Assembly: GCA_049299895.1 (NCBI GenBank)
Contig: JBAQYF010000006.1
Location: 7,061-71,060, forward strand
Length of the DNA: 64,000 nucleotides
Reading direction: 5' to 3'
DNA from: CAIYYO01 sp049299895
GTDB taxonomy: Archaea > Altiarchaeota > Altiarchaeia > IMC4 > QMZM01
The translations under genes were made by a program, and so were the position numbers. Shown here one piece after another: positions 33,880 through 44,806 of the stretch. A model generated the notes under the pieces. The model was not told where the DNA came from. It did not search any database and saw nothing but the letters and a program-made list of their open reading frames with translations. Each line of letters starts with the position of its first letter. Within the stretch, counting starts at the first letter, position 1.

Positions 33880-36800
33880 CTATAGTGCCTGTTTTCTTCC
33901 AATATCATCCACCATCGAAGCATCCATTCCCTTCTCTTTTAGCTGCTTTTTGAGGTCTTCCGGTTTCTTTCCTGCCTTCAATTCCCGGGTTATCCATTCA
34001 ATGACCTCTTTTTTTCCTTCTATCTTCCAGTATTTGCTGCCCAGCCTACGCATGATCTGTTTCAGGTGGTCTTGTTCGATGACAAGCTCTCTTTCGTTGT
34101 CGAGGACGACTTTTCTTGCATCTTCTTCCGAGAGCTTGCGGCTGTAGTATTCCTGCATCACGTTCTTTTTTACGTCTTTTAAGCCGTCGATGTGCAGCAG
34201 CACTTTCTCGTATTCTCTTTGGATGGCTGCTTTCTGCCTCATTCTTTCAAGGTAAAAGAAAGACAGGACCGCAATCAAAAAGAGCGCCACGACCGCCGCC
34301 GTCCCCTGCATCAGGTTGCGCTCTGTCAGCAGTGCCTGCGGGGAGGTTACTTCGTCGCCTGATATCTTCGCTTTTGACGCGCCCGCATTCCCGAACCGGT
34401 CTGCCACCGAGACGTATATCTTTGAGTCGCTTAGGCGGAAGGAGTAGTTACCTATGTAGGTATCACCCATCTTCCTGAAGAACACGTCACTTTCCTGGAC
34501 GGTTCCCGTTATGCCTTCATCAGATATCCCGCTTCCATCGGGGTATGCAACTCGCAGCAGTATTACTCCAGCCTTCGAAAGATTCTCGCCATTCTTCGGA
34601 GACAATATCTCGATTAACAGCTCGTGCGATAGATCGAATCCCAGGTCTTTAACGCTGCTCTGTTTTTTCCCGTCCATGTTCCCGGTACCGTATAGTATGA
34701 GAGGTATGTGAGTTCTGGCTTTTTCAGGTATGACGTAGGTCAATAAATAGTTCTTCCCGGACCTCTTGAAGGAGTATTTGTTATTGGTCCATTCCTCGTA
34801 CAGGACCAGGTCGCCCTCGTCCAATTGCTTGCCGCCTGAATCGAATGAAACGGAGAAGTCCACTACCTGGCCGTACGCAAAAGTCCTTCCAACCGGCGAC
34901 TGTACTATGATGCGCAGGTCCGTTTCCTTTGGGACGAGTATGAGCTTTTTCACGCTTCCTGCGCTATTGCCCCCGTAATCGGACGCATTGACAAACAAGT
35001 CTATGAAGTCCCCCTCGCCGTTCAAAAGGGCGTAATCCAGGCGTGCATAGTATTTCCCGGCAACCTGTTCCTCAAAAGAAAGAGACACGTTCCGCCTCCC
35101 TGAAAGCATCCCGGTAACATGCGCGCCACCGATTCCTGAGCCGTTGGAGTAGTAAACCGAGACGCTTATACCGGATAAAACGTCTCCTATCTGGTATCTT
35201 TCCTTTTGAGGATCCGCCGAGATGTCCACATAGACGGCAAGAGGAGATACGTAAACCATCCGGCTATCCCGGTCTTTTCCGCCCAGTTCATCCACCAGGG
35301 AAAGGGTCGCCTTGTATGTTCCAGACATAGTATATGCGTGCCCTACTATCACGCCCACTGCAGAAGATCCGTCTCCGAAGTCCCAGAGGAATTGCGAGTT
35401 GTTTGACCTAATGGATCCTTCTCCGTTGAAGAATATCGGCGCCCCGACTGTTGAAGTATACGGACCTCCCGCATCTGCGAGCGGATCCGCCCTTATTCCG
35501 GGAATAGTCGTAGATACCGTTTCTCCGCCGGTATCATGATTATCATGGTCCCGTCCGGGGATGGTCGTTTGCGACCCGGGGCTTGTTGAATCCGTTATAT
35601 CCCTCCCGGCAGAGGGCAGCGTAGTGGGGGAAATAATCGACGTCCCTACGGCGTATTCAGTTGTGGGCGTTGTCGACGATGCGCCCTCTATGGTCGTACC
35701 GGTTACAAGAGTGGTCGTTACCGCGTATTCTGTAGTGGAAGGAAAAGAGATGAGCGTTGTTCCAGGTATGGTCGTTACCGGTGCGGTAGTAACCGGGGAA
35801 AACGTAGTGGGGAACATTGTAGAAGACACAGCCGCAGTTGTCTGGGGGGACGTAGTCGCAGGGGACTGCGTGGTTGTGGGCGCCTTTGTAGTGGGTGCCT
35901 GCGTATCTTCATCGTCCTCGTCGTCGCTTGAGCCGGAGTGATGATATGCTCTTGTCGTCGTAGTGGTCGAGGTAGTCCTCACGGTGAATATACCGTCATC
36001 CAGAGAGGCAACATTCCCTGCGGAATCGTTGACCAGGCACATGAGAGAATAATTGCCTGCAAGACCCGAAGTGTCCAGGTCGTACCAGTAGGAGTTCCCG
36101 GATCTTTCCGAATAGACGTAATCGACAGCTTCGTTTATTCTGAAAAATGCCGTATCCAGGGAGTATGTCCCGGCGGAATTTTCCTGGCTTAAGCGCAGGT
36201 ATTCGCCGCGGTAAATGCTCGATGCATTGGCGCTGCATATGGATATTAACGGAAGGATCGTGGTCGTAGTGGTCGAGGAGGTGGTCGAGGACGAGGACGT
36301 GGTCGAGGACGTGGAAGAAGTAGTAGTCGACGTTGTCGTCGGCTCGGTGGCTGGAGGGGAGGTAGTCGTGGTCGTAGTTGCCGCGGTAGTTGCCACGATA
36401 AACACACCATCTGCGAGGTAAGCCATATTGCCGCCAGTATCGTTGACGTAGCACGAGAGTGAGTATTTGCCGAGCATTCCGAAAGTATTCATATGGTATA
36501 GATAACGGTTCCCGTCATTGGTTGAATAAGTATAATTCGTATGGTTCACGCTGTTATTGACTGCGAAAAACGCCGTGTCGATAGGCGAGGTACCATTAGT
36601 GGCATTCTGCATGAGCTGTATAAATATCCCCGGAGTAACAGTAGACTCGTTCACGCCACAGTATTCTACCAGGGGGAGGATAGTCGTAGTTGTCGTTGTC
36701 GACGTGGTAGTGGTCGTAGCGGCAATAGAGATAATCCTGGACGCGCTTGTATTCCAGGCAGTATTCGCAGAGCAGTTGACGAGCCAGTAATACGTTCCCT

Positions 36801-39800
36801 GGGACAGCGGAGCAGGCACTATTTGCGTCAGAGTATCGTTCAAAGATGTGGAATTGCCCCCTTTTTGCGAGCCGTTCAACAGCAGGATGCAGTCATATGA
36901 CGTATTCATCCCGACGACTATGTAGCTGAAAGCAGGAGTATTGTTGGTCGTAGAGGACAACGCGGGAGGTGAATACAGCGTAACGTAGAATTCCGGGAGA
37001 GACGTCGAGGTGGTCGACGCGGTCGTAGTGGTCGTTGTGGTTAAAACAGTAAATAGTCCCCCGGGGAGCGATGCAAGATTGTTATTCGTGTCGTTCACAT
37101 AGCAGGTGAGATTGTAATCGCCCGATAGGCCGGATGTGTCCAGGTCGTACCAGTACATGCTGCCGAGGCTGTCATTATACGTGTAGTTCTGGGATCCGTT
37201 GACGTCGAATAATATCTGGTCGAGGGAGTAGTCCCCGGCGCTGACGTTCTGTTTTAGCCTCAACGCATTTCCCTGGCTAACGGATAACTCGTCCGCAAGA
37301 CAGTAAGTGATCGACGGGGGAATGATTGTGGTCGACGTTGTCGTCGACGTGGTTGTTGTGGTCGTAGTCGACGTCGAGGTGGTCCGTACGGTAAACGAAC
37401 CTCCTCCCAGAGAAACAACATGGCCCAGGGCATCGGTCGAATAGCACGTCAGGGAGACGTTCCCGGACAGGTTTGTAGTATCCAGATCGTACCAGTACGC
37501 ACGGGTATTGCTGGCTATGTAGGCAGAGTCTGCGGATGTGCGGTTATCGGTTCCGTTTATTTCGAAAACCGCGGAAACCATTGGCGGGTCTGGCGTAACA
37601 TTCTGACTCAGGTTGACGGCATCGCCCCTGTATACTATTGCAGGGCTTGCCGCGCAGGATAATATCACTGGCAGGGTGGTTGTGGTCGACGTTGTCGTAG
37701 AACTGCTGCTCGAACTGGAAGAAGAACTACTGCTCGAACTGCTCGAAGAAGAACTGCTGCTGGTAAAACGCACCATAAAATGCGTAGCCGACGTATTGGT
37801 TATCAACGCGGCAGAATCATTGGCGTAAACAACAGTGTAATAATCTCCATCGCTCAGATTAAGGGTAATATTAAAGCATCCGGGAAGAGAAAGGCCCACG
37901 CTACCGTTCAGGTCATACCAGCAGGAATCTATCGACCCGGTACCATTGAGAACAGTATAATTCAAACTGATATTGGCAGCATAATAAGTCTGATTCAAAG
38001 GACTCTCCATACGGATAACAGGCGCAAAAGTAGTCGTAGTCGTAGAACTACTGCTCGAACTGGAAGAAGAACTACTGCTCGAACTGCTCGAAGAACTGGA
38101 ACTGCTCGTAAACATAACCTCAAAATATGCAGTACTCGTATTTGTAACAAGCTCGGCCGAATCATTAGCGTAAACTATTGCATAATACGCACCATCACTC
38201 AAATTAAGGGTAATATTAAAACATCCGGGAAGAGAAAAATTAGCATCGCTGTTCAGATTATACCAACACGTATCCAGGTCCGCCGTTCCAGGCGTTACTG
38301 TATAGTTGAGACTTATATTGGCCGCATAATATGTCTGGTTCAACGGACTATGCAGTGAGACATAAGGCGCAAGAGTCGTCGTAGTGGTAGTGGTTGTAGT
38401 GGTCGTTGTTACGATGCTGAAGTTGCCGGAGGTGTAATAGACAGAGTTATTGCCACTGTCGTTCGCCCAGCACTTCAGAGTGTAATTCCCCGTACCCATA
38501 GAAGAAGTATTAAAGGACAAGTTATAGAAAGTCCCGTTCCCGCCAGATGCCGAATAATTCGTGCCGTTAAACTCGAACAAGGCAGTAACAATATTAAACG
38601 ACCCGGGAGTCACGCTCTGATTGAACGTGATATTCCAGCTTCTCATGACAGATGCATTGTCAAATACGCAAGAGGTTATATCAGGCCGGGTAAGAACCGA
38701 GAAATTACTATCATCCATCAAAGCAAGGTATCCCCTGGAATCGTTCACATAACAGCGCAGGGAATAATTACCCCCCGAAAAATCAGTAGTATCTAGGTCA
38801 TACCAGTAGGAATGGTTATCGCCGGACAGAGGAGAATAATTGCCGTGGCTGTAATTCATACTGCTATCGGAATTCAACTCAAAAAACGCATTAACCAGCG
38901 GATAAGTACCATTCGACACATTCAAGGCAACCCGTATGGATTCACCCGGGTAAACGTCTGATACATTGCTACCACAATTGTACACGACCGGGAGAATCGT
39001 TGGCAGTACTATTTTGTATGTGCGCAGGGATGTAGAATTCCAGTTGCCGGAGGTGTCGTTTATGAACGCCCTCACTGTGTAGTTCCCAAGGACTAGACCG
39101 GTCTTGTTCTCCCAGAAATATATTCCGTCATTATTGTCGAAAGACTCGTTGGTACCGTTCCATTCGAGGATCACGCTTTCGCGGTTCAGGTCTGTGGCTC
39201 TGACATTCACATAGAGGTAGTTGCTAACAAGCGCCCCTTCGGGAGAGGTAGTGGAATTATATGATATCAACGGTTTAACCGTATCCACAATCACATTCTC
39301 GGCGGACGTTGAATTCACATTCCCATAGAGGTCCTGGACATGGGCAGAATAACTGTAAGTACCATCCACTATGTCGCTGCTATAGTTCTTATATATCCCG
39401 TTCCGGGTGGAATTATAACTGGATAGTCTCTCCTCAGTTGAAAGGACACGATCCCATATACGGACTTCGTCTATTGAGCCGTTAAAACTGTAAGAAAGAT
39501 TTGCAACTCCACCAACTATTGGCGCGCCTATGCTAACATGCTGCCCGTTCACTTCAGGGGTAATCGACATATAACCTGCGGATGAATTGAGCACACCGTT
39601 GACGTATATGTATAAATAACCCTCTGAAAATATCCCTGCAAGATGCACCCATTCCCCCTTCTTAACGGCGCGTGTAGTAGACGTCGACATCGAACCGCCT
39701 GAGCTGCGCGCGGCCACATATGCAACCCCACTAGAGTCCAGATACAATCCATAGCTCATATATTTCCCGATTACACTAATCCCCGGCTGGGATTTGGATA

Positions 39801-42800
39801 TTATAACCGAATTGCTATATTGATTGATATTTACCCACGCCTCCAGAGTGAAATATTTCCCCAAATTCAGGCTAGAATCATTGCCTGCGTCCACATATCC
39901 CCTATTGAACACCATCGCCCCTCCGAATTTCCCTGAAGGGACATAACTGGTGCAGTTGTTTACTCCGTCGTTGCTCCAGGTAGAATGATCCTCGTAGTCA
40001 GTATTGTTATTGAAGCGCATCCAGAGAATCAGCGACCGGTTAAAATCTATCATCCCGGTCGTGTCGCCGCTCATATTGATCGAGGCGTTGACCCACAGCC
40101 AGGGCTTGTTCGTCGCCTCGTTTGTAAGCTTCGTCGGATAAACGAATGATATCCCGGGAGTAGATATGACCGGGGCGATGGATACGCTGTCCGACGCATT
40201 CAGGGGTTCATAGCCAATGCTTGAACCGTTGCAGGAAACGTTCCACATGATGTCGCCGTCAGAGGGGAAACTTCTGTTGTATCGGTACAGCCGGGATGTG
40301 CTATTATAAACCATATACTGGGGGGTCGTCCAACCGGAAGAGAGATTAAAGGAGATACTGCAATAGACGCCGGCACCTTTAACAGGCAGGCGGCTTGCCT
40401 TGCCGGTGTAGTTTGCGTAGAAGCTGCCTTGTTTATTCACATATATCACATTGCTTCCGCCCTCCGTGTCGTTGTCGTCCCATAAGGCCAGATCAGAGTT
40501 TACTCCGGTCGAATAAACGGTGAACCCTGTTACGTTGAATGAATAGTTCCCGGCCGAGTAAGCATCAGGTATGCAGCTATCGCACACCAGACCGTCGCGG
40601 TATATGAGCGGCGTTTGCCCGTAAGGCAGATTGTATAAAGAGATCACTGCGGACTTGTTAAGCCTCGGATCCGCAGAGGAGCTGACGCGAATATAATTAT
40701 GGGAGATATTTATCAACGCGTTTAGGTCCGCTCCTCCAGACAGATTAACGGATTCAACGTATACTATCTTCCCGTAATTGAGGGATTCGATCGTCAGATT
40801 GGTTATGTTGGACGTATCCTGCACATTAGATAGGTCGCTTGTTTCGCCTCCGAAGAAAGAGGATAATATGACGTCAAAATACGCAGTCTGCGATGAAGCA
40901 TTCAAGCCGCCGGAATCCGAGCAGTTCACCTTCCAGGCGTATCTGCCGGATGAAAGAATGCTTAAAGAGAAATTCTGTGCAACATCCCTTGATACGGAGG
41001 TATTCGTGCGATTAAGCGCGCCGTTTAAAACAAGGCTGCAGTTTATTTCACCATAGCCACCTGAGACCAGATAAAGGAATACTACCGATCCGTCATTGTC
41101 CCCGGAAAGATTTGCAGGCGACTGAAGCGACGCGCTTAGATCGTATTTCTCGCTCAACGGGAGATAGTCCGTATCGTTCCCGCAGGATGCGGCCCCGCTG
41201 CATGAGCCGTTAGCCAGAAGGTCATAGGGACTGTCGCAGAATCCATCGTGGTTTGCGTCAATGCACGTATCCGAGTATCCCCCGCCTGAGGGATCGGTAT
41301 AGTAGTTCCCGGCTATTTCACTTCCACGGGAATACACCCTTTGTCCCTGCCGCCGCGTAATATTCCACGAATTATCTGCGAAGCTCCCGAACGCCGCAGG
41401 CCCTAATGAACCGTTGATGAGACAGTTATAGACCGTGTTGTCCAGAGCCCCTCCGGAGAAATACATCCCGTGCGATTGCCTGCTGGTTATGATAGAATTA
41501 GAGATTACGTTATCTGAGGCGCCGTTGATATGCACCCCGAATGCGTTCGTGGAGGATACGGAGATACTGTTCCCGGACAGGTTAATGCGAGAGGAATAAT
41601 CCAGGTATATGCCGTCCGCATTATGTCCTGAAGTGACTAAAGTATTGTTGTAGACGGCAACGTAATTCGACCGGTATAAAAGGATGCCAAGGGCATCGCT
41701 GCCGGAGGTGTTTAAGTCATTACCTGAAACGTCGTTACCTGCGCCCCCGTACGAATACAACCCATAACATGCAGGCCCGGCAGTCCTGAGAGTATTATTC
41801 CTTATCGTGCCGTTTTGAGAGCCGTTCTGATAAATGCCATACGATTCTGCAACATAAGAACCCTGCAGTATGATGCAATTTTCAATCGTGACATTGTGAT
41901 AGCCTGCAGAATTGTTCACACCGTACCCCTGGGCGGTTTGGGAATATGTTATTGAAAAACCGCGGCAATCAAGGAAGATATTATCCGCACCTGCGTGCAT
42001 GCACGTGCCGTTCGAAGAAACATTCGCCGTAAGATTGTAGGAAACACCGGGGAGATCAAGGGACATGCAATGATTTATGCCTCCATAAGGCGAATCGACT
42101 GTCAGATAGCGGATACTGCTCTGATTTGTAACGTTGTTTTTGCCGCATAACACATACCACGAGTGCGTCCCTTCGGTCAGCGAACGATTCACGGATATGG
42201 CGGTTGCAGTGCCGTTGTAAACATCCGGGTCATTTCCCGAGGGGATATTGTCAAGGAATAATTCGCATGAATAATGCGCCCTATTCCCAGTAACTGTATA
42301 ATTGAAACCAGGCATATTATCGCCGGTTACCGAGCGGTTCTCAGGGTAATTTATCGATAACGAGAATAAAGGCGCATAAACGGTCAGGTTATATTCAACC
42401 GAGATGCCTGTGTTCCCGGCCAGATCAATGCATGAGACAGACCAGTTATAGCCCCCGTTTGCCAGGGAGATGTTGTTGTAGTACTGGCTGGCATCTTTAT
42501 TTGCAGAAGAATTTGTTATAACCGAGCCGTTTAACATAAGACTACAATTACTGTCTTCCGTTACGTTGTAGGTGAAATCAATCAGGCCTGAATCGATGTG
42601 ATAAGTATTATTAAACGGAGAAAGGGGATAAACGACCGGACGGGTCAGATCGACAATAAGAGACCGCATATTGTAGGGCGCATCGGTGTAACCTGCAAGG
42701 CCGGAAGTATCGTTAGCCCATCCGTAATATGCGTACGTACCCTCTGACAGATTGGTTGCGTTGCTGTAAAACCGCCAGTGGGTAGAGTTATATTTTTGGA

Positions 42801-44706
42801 ATTCCGAGGAATAACGGAAAAAAACCTCATTTTGCGTAAGGGCACGATTAAAGACATTCACTTCATCAATCAAACCCCCGGTCATGCTGCCGATCAACAG
42901 ATCTGAACTGGCCGCGTTTACTGAAACCTGCGGAACTGAGACGGCAACCTTCGCGGAATCAACGTACAGGAGCATGGATGCGCTCCGGTCATATGATAAA
43001 ACAACGTAGTGCCAGCCGGCGCTAAGATTATATCTCAAAGAGTTATCGCTGATGAAAGCGATCAACTCATTGTCAAATGAGGTAACCAGAGCATAGCTGT
43101 TCTGCGACTTCCCCAGTAGGGTTCCGCGAAGGGATTTAACCGGGACGTTGCTGCTTGTAACAGACCCGTTTCCAAGCTGGCCATCGCTACCGTCTCCCCA
43201 GCACATCACGGAACCGTTAGCCTCAACCCCGCAGGAATGATACTCGCCTGCGCCTATGGCAGTAAAATTCAATTGTCCCGCAACATAAACGGGCGAAGGA
43301 CTATTGGCGTCGATAGAACCATTTCCAAGCTGGCCGTAATAGTTATCACCCCAGCACAGGGCAGATCCGTTTAGCAAAATACCGCAGGTATGCGAGCCAG
43401 TAACGCTGACATCTATAGTCACATAATTATGATTGCCAGCTATCGCAACAGGGATATTCTGATCAATATAAGACCCACTCCCCAGCTTACCATTTGAATT
43501 CGATCCCCAACAGACCGCGGAATTATCGGTCAGTACACCACAAGAATAGTGATTTCCCGCACGTATTTGCTTGAACCGGCGGTTTCCGCCCACATAAATC
43601 GGGACCCATGCATCAATACCGGTGGATCCATTACCCAGCTGCCCATTGCCGTTATAGCCCCAGCATAGTGCGGAATCATTCTCGAGCACCCCGCAGGTAT
43701 GGCGTAGTCCGACGCTTATCCGGGTGAAGTTATAGTTACCGGAAACATAAACAGGCGCCAAGCTATAATCGTTTGTCCCCGCAGAACTCCCATTCCCAAG
43801 CTGGCCTTTATTGTTACTACCCCAGCATATCGCAGTTTTATTTATCAGAATCCCACAAGTATGATAACCGGCATCGATAGTTGAAAAGATATGGTTCCCC
43901 GCCACATAAACAGGATACGGACTGCTCGTTCCAGAAGAACCATTGCCCAGCTGGCCCTCTGCGTTATTTCCCCAGCACAAAACAGACCCATTTTTCAGCA
44001 CGCCACACGTATGCTGCAGTCCTGCGCTTATCAACGTAAAATTGTATCCCCCGATAACTGGAACCGGCATGTTCCGGGAAAGATACGATCCATCGCCTAA
44101 CTGCCCATAGGTATTCTTTCCCCAGCAAACTGCTGCGCCTCCGGTAAGGAGAGCGCACGAGTGAGAATCACCGACTGATACGTTGAGAACAGAATCAGGC
44201 AAAATATTCAGCCATGCCGCAAGCGTCAGCTGACCGGTGAAATTCAGGCTCGCATCATCCGGAACCCGTATGTAATCATCTCCTCCGTCGAACTGCATGG
44301 CTCCGCCGAATCTCCCGGAGGAGTTCCATGAGGCCCCGTATACAGTGCCGTTGTTACCCTGCCGGGAGATGTCCGTAACATGCGTGGAGTTCTCGCCGAT
44401 GGCGTAATTGTTGTTGTAATTGAATGCCAGAACAAGCGAACTGTCGTATACGGATGTATTCGTCCCGTTCCAGTTGAACCGGAAGGAATCCAGATTATGC
44501 TCTTTTATGGATACGTTTATTTCAGTCCACGTATTCTTGGTAAATCCCCCGTCACCCTTGGAGGGATAAGTATAATTCAAAATGGGATAGGCATACGACA
44601 CGCAGGAAGAAAGGATAAAAAAGCAGATGGCGAGCAATAAATAAAACCTCGGCCCACGGACCCTTTTCTTGTAACCAGTGTCTACCGACCCTATGAAATA
44701 GCGCAT
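33880..44706 (-). CDS. giant (~3,600 residue) multidomain surface protein
   Basis: About 3,608 residues from the ATG at 44706; the frame is open to 44733. In order (rough residues): signal peptide (FYLLLAICFFILSSCVSYA), a LamG fold interrupted at ~180-530 by seven RCC1 repeats (HTCGVL...CWG...GQLGNGS), NosD-type beta-helix at ~895-1135, a second LamG at ~1560-1780, then a long series of Ig-like modules (YWYDLDTSGLSG motif) joined by pure Thr or Ser linkers, a PKD domain at ~3080-3160, more beta domains, a transmembrane helix at ~3475, and a cytoplasmic coiled-coil tail. Every RCC1 blade carries a Cys pair. Likely a long stalked adhesin of the cell envelope. Very many N-x-S/T sites suggest heavy N-glycosylation. 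Confidence 0.8.
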   Translation of the reverse strand: MRYFIGSVDTGYKKRVRGPRFYLLLAICFFILSSCVSYAYPILNYTYPSKGDGGFTKNTWTEINVSIKEHNLDSFRFNWNGTNTSVYDSSLVLAFNYNNNYAIGENSTHVTDISRQGNNGTVYGASWNSSGRFGGAMQFDGGDDYIRVPDDASLNFTGQLTLAAWLNILPDSVLNVSVGDSHSCALLTGGAAVCWGKNTYGQLGDGSYLSRNMPVPVIGGYNFTLISAGLQHTCGVLKNGSVLCWGNNAEGQLGNGSSGTSSPYPVYVAGNHIFSTIDAGYHTCGILINKTAICWGSNNKGQLGNGSSAGTNDYSLAPVYVSGNYNFTRISVGLRHTCGVLENDSALCWGYNGNGQLGNGSTGIDAWVPIYVGGNRRFKQIRAGNHYSCGVLTDNSAVCWGSNSNGKLGSGSYIDQNIPVAIAGNHNYVTIDVSVTGSHTCGILLNGSALCWGDNYYGQLGNGSIDANSPSPVYVAGQLNFTAIGAGEYHSCGVEANGSVMCWGDGSDGQLGNGSVTSSNVPVKSLRGTLLGKSQNSYALVTSFDNELIAFISDNSLRYNLSAGWHYVVLSYDRSASMLLYVDSAKVAVSVPQVSVNAASSDLLIGSMTGGLIDEVNVFNRALTQNEVFFRYSSEFQKYNSTHWRFYSNATNLSEGTYAYYGWANDTSGLAGYTDAPYNMRSLIVDLTRPVVYPLSPFNNTYHIDSGLIDFTYNVTEDSNCSLMLNGSVITNSSANKDASQYYNNISLANGGYNWSVSCIDLAGNTGISVEYNLTVYAPLFSLSINYPENRSVTGDNMPGFNYTVTGNRAHYSCELFLDNIPSGNDPDVYNGTATAISVNRSLTEGTHSWYVLCGKNNVTNQSSIRYLTVDSPYGGINHCMSLDLPGVSYNLTANVSSNGTCMHAGADNIFLDCRGFSITYSQTAQGYGVNNSAGYHNVTIENCIILQGSYVAESYGIYQNGSQNGTIRNNTLRTAGPACYGLYSYGGAGNDVSGNDLNTSGSDALGILLYRSNYVAVYNNTLVTSGHNADGIYLDYSSRINLSGNSISVSSTNAFGVHINGASDNVISNSIITSRQSHGMYFSGGALDNTVYNCLINGSLGPAAFGSFADNSWNITRRQGQRVYSRGSEIAGNYYTDPSGGGYSDTCIDANHDGFCDSPYDLLANGSCSGAASCGNDTDYLPLSEKYDLSASLQSPANLSGDNDGSVVFLYLVSGGYGEINCSLVLNGALNRTNTSVSRDVAQNFSLSILSSGRYAWKVNCSDSGGLNASSQTAYFDVILSSFFGGETSDLSNVQDTSNITNLTIESLNYGKIVYVESVNLSGGADLNALINISHNYIRVSSSADPRLNKSAVISLYNLPYGQTPLIYRDGLVCDSCIPDAYSAGNYSFNVTGFTVYSTGVNSDLALWDDNDTEGGSNVIYVNKQGSFYANYTGKASRLPVKGAGVYCSISFNLSSGWTTPQYMVYNSTSRLYRYNRSFPSDGDIMWNVSCNGSSIGYEPLNASDSVSIAPVISTPGISFVYPTKLTNEATNKPWLWVNASINMSGDTTGMIDFNRSLILWMRFNNNTDYEDHSTWSNDGVNNCTSYVPSGKFGGAMVFNRGYVDAGNDSSLNLGKYFTLEAWVNINQYSNSVIISKSQPGISVIGKYMSYGLYLDSSGVAYVAARSSGGSMSTSTTRAVKKGEWVHLAGIFSEGYLYIYVNGVLNSSAGYMSITPEVNGQHVSIGAPIVGGVANLSYSFNGSIDEVRIWDRVLSTEERLSSYNSTRNGIYKNYSSDIVDGTYSYSAHVQDLYGNVNSTSAENVIVDTVKPLISYNSTTSPEGALVSNYLYVNVRATDLNRESVILEWNGTNESFDNNDGIYFWENKTGLVLGNYTVRAFINDTSGNWNSTSLRTYKIVLPTILPVVYNCGSNVSDVYPGESIRVALNVSNGTYPLVNAFFELNSDSSMNYSHGNYSPLSGDNHSYWYDLDTTDFSGGNYSLRCYVNDSRGYLALMDDSNFSVLTRPDITSCVFDNASVMRSWNITFNQSVTPGSFNIVTALFEFNGTNYSASGGNGTFYNLSFNTSSMGTGNYTLKCWANDSGNNSVYYTSGNFSIVTTTTTTTTTTTTLAPYVSLHSPLNQTYYAANISLNYTVTPGTADLDTCWYNLNSDANFSLPGCFNITLNLSDGAYYAIVYANDSAELVTNTSTAYFEVMFTSSSSSSSSSSSSSSSSSSSSSTTTTTFAPVIRMESPLNQTYYAANISLNYTVLNGTGSIDSCWYDLNGSVGLSLPGCFNITLNLSDGDYYTVVYANDSAALITNTSATHFMVRFTSSSSSSSSSSSSSSSSSSSSSTTTSTTTTLPVILSCAASPAIVYRGDAVNLSQNVTPDPPMVSAVFEINGTDNRTSADSAYIASNTRAYWYDLDTTNLSGNVSLTCYSTDALGHVVSLGGGSFTVRTTSTSTTTTTTTSTTTSTTIIPPSITYCLADELSVSQGNALRLKQNVSAGDYSLDQILFDVNGSQNYTYNDSLGSMYWYDLDTSGLSGDYNLTCYVNDTNNNLASLPGGLFTVLTTTTTTTASTTSTSLPEFYVTLYSPPALSSTTNNTPAFSYIVVGMNTSYDCILLLNGSQKGGNSTSLNDTLTQIVPAPLSQGTYYWLVNCSANTAWNTSASRIISIAATTTTTSTTTTTTILPLVEYCGVNESTVTPGIFIQLMQNATNGTSPIDTAFFAVNNSVNHTNYTYSTNDGNRYLYHMNTFGMLGKYSLSCYVNDTGGNMAYLADGVFIVATTAATTTTTTSPPATEPTTTSTTTSSTSSTTSSSSTTSSTTTTTILPLISICSANASSIYRGEYLRLSQENSAGTYSLDTAFFRINEAVDYVYSERSGNSYWYDLDTSGLAGNYSLMCLVNDSAGNVASLDDGIFTVRTTSTTTTTRAYHHSGSSDDEDDEDTQAPTTKAPTTTQSPATTSPQTTAAVSSTMFPTTFSPVTTAPVTTIPGTTLISFPSTTEYAVTTTLVTGTTIEGASSTTPTTEYAVGTSIISPTTLPSAGRDITDSTSPGSQTTIPGRDHDNHDTGGETVSTTIPGIRADPLADAGGPYTSTVGAPIFFNGEGSIRSNNSQFLWDFGDGSSAVGVIVGHAYTMSGTYKATLSLVDELGGKDRDSRMVYVSPLAVYVDISADPQKERYQIGDVLSGISVSVYYSNGSGIGGAHVTGMLSGRRNVSLSFEEQVAGKYYARLDYALLNGEGDFIDLFVNASDYGGNSAGSVKKLILVPKETDLRIIVQSPVGRTFAYGQVVDFSVSFDSGGKQLDEGDLVLYEEWTNNKYSFKRSGKNYLLTYVIPEKARTHIPLILYGTGNMDGKKQSSVKDLGFDLSHELLIEILSPKNGENLSKAGVILLRVAYPDGSGISDEGITGTVQESDVFFRKMGDTYIGNYSFRLSDSKIYVSVADRFGNAGASKAKISGDEVTSPQALLTERNLMQGTAAVVALFLIAVLSFFYLERMRQKAAIQREYEKVLLHIDGLKDVKKNVMQEYYSRKLSEEDARKVVLDNERELVIEQDHLKQIMRRLGSKYWKIEGKKEVIEWITRELKAGKKPEDLKKQLKEKGMDASMVDDIGRKQAL
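37690..38345 (-). repeat. two near-identical poly-Ser plus Ig-module units
   Basis: Inside the giant gene, runs of ~20-24 Ser codons (about 37695-37765 and 38040-38115) each precede a module whose DNA is nearly the same (for example ATTAAGGGTAATATTAAA in both), offset by about 350 bases. The Ser linkers stand out against the Thr linkers used elsewhere. Recent tandem duplication. Confidence 0.65.
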
Positions 44707-44806
44707 CTTTTGAGTCAACAGTAGAGCCAGCACCCGACCCCTAGCATATTAAATTATATTATAGAAAGTATATAAGACAGAAAAACGGGCACATGAAAGG
44801 AAAGAA

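Noticed and set aside
33866..38358. Series of plus-strand frames (some >100 residues) across the giant surface-protein gene
   Set aside because: All lie antisense to one continuous 3,600-residue frame with clear domains. Val-rich frames mirror Thr runs and Leu/Glu-rich ones mirror Ser runs.
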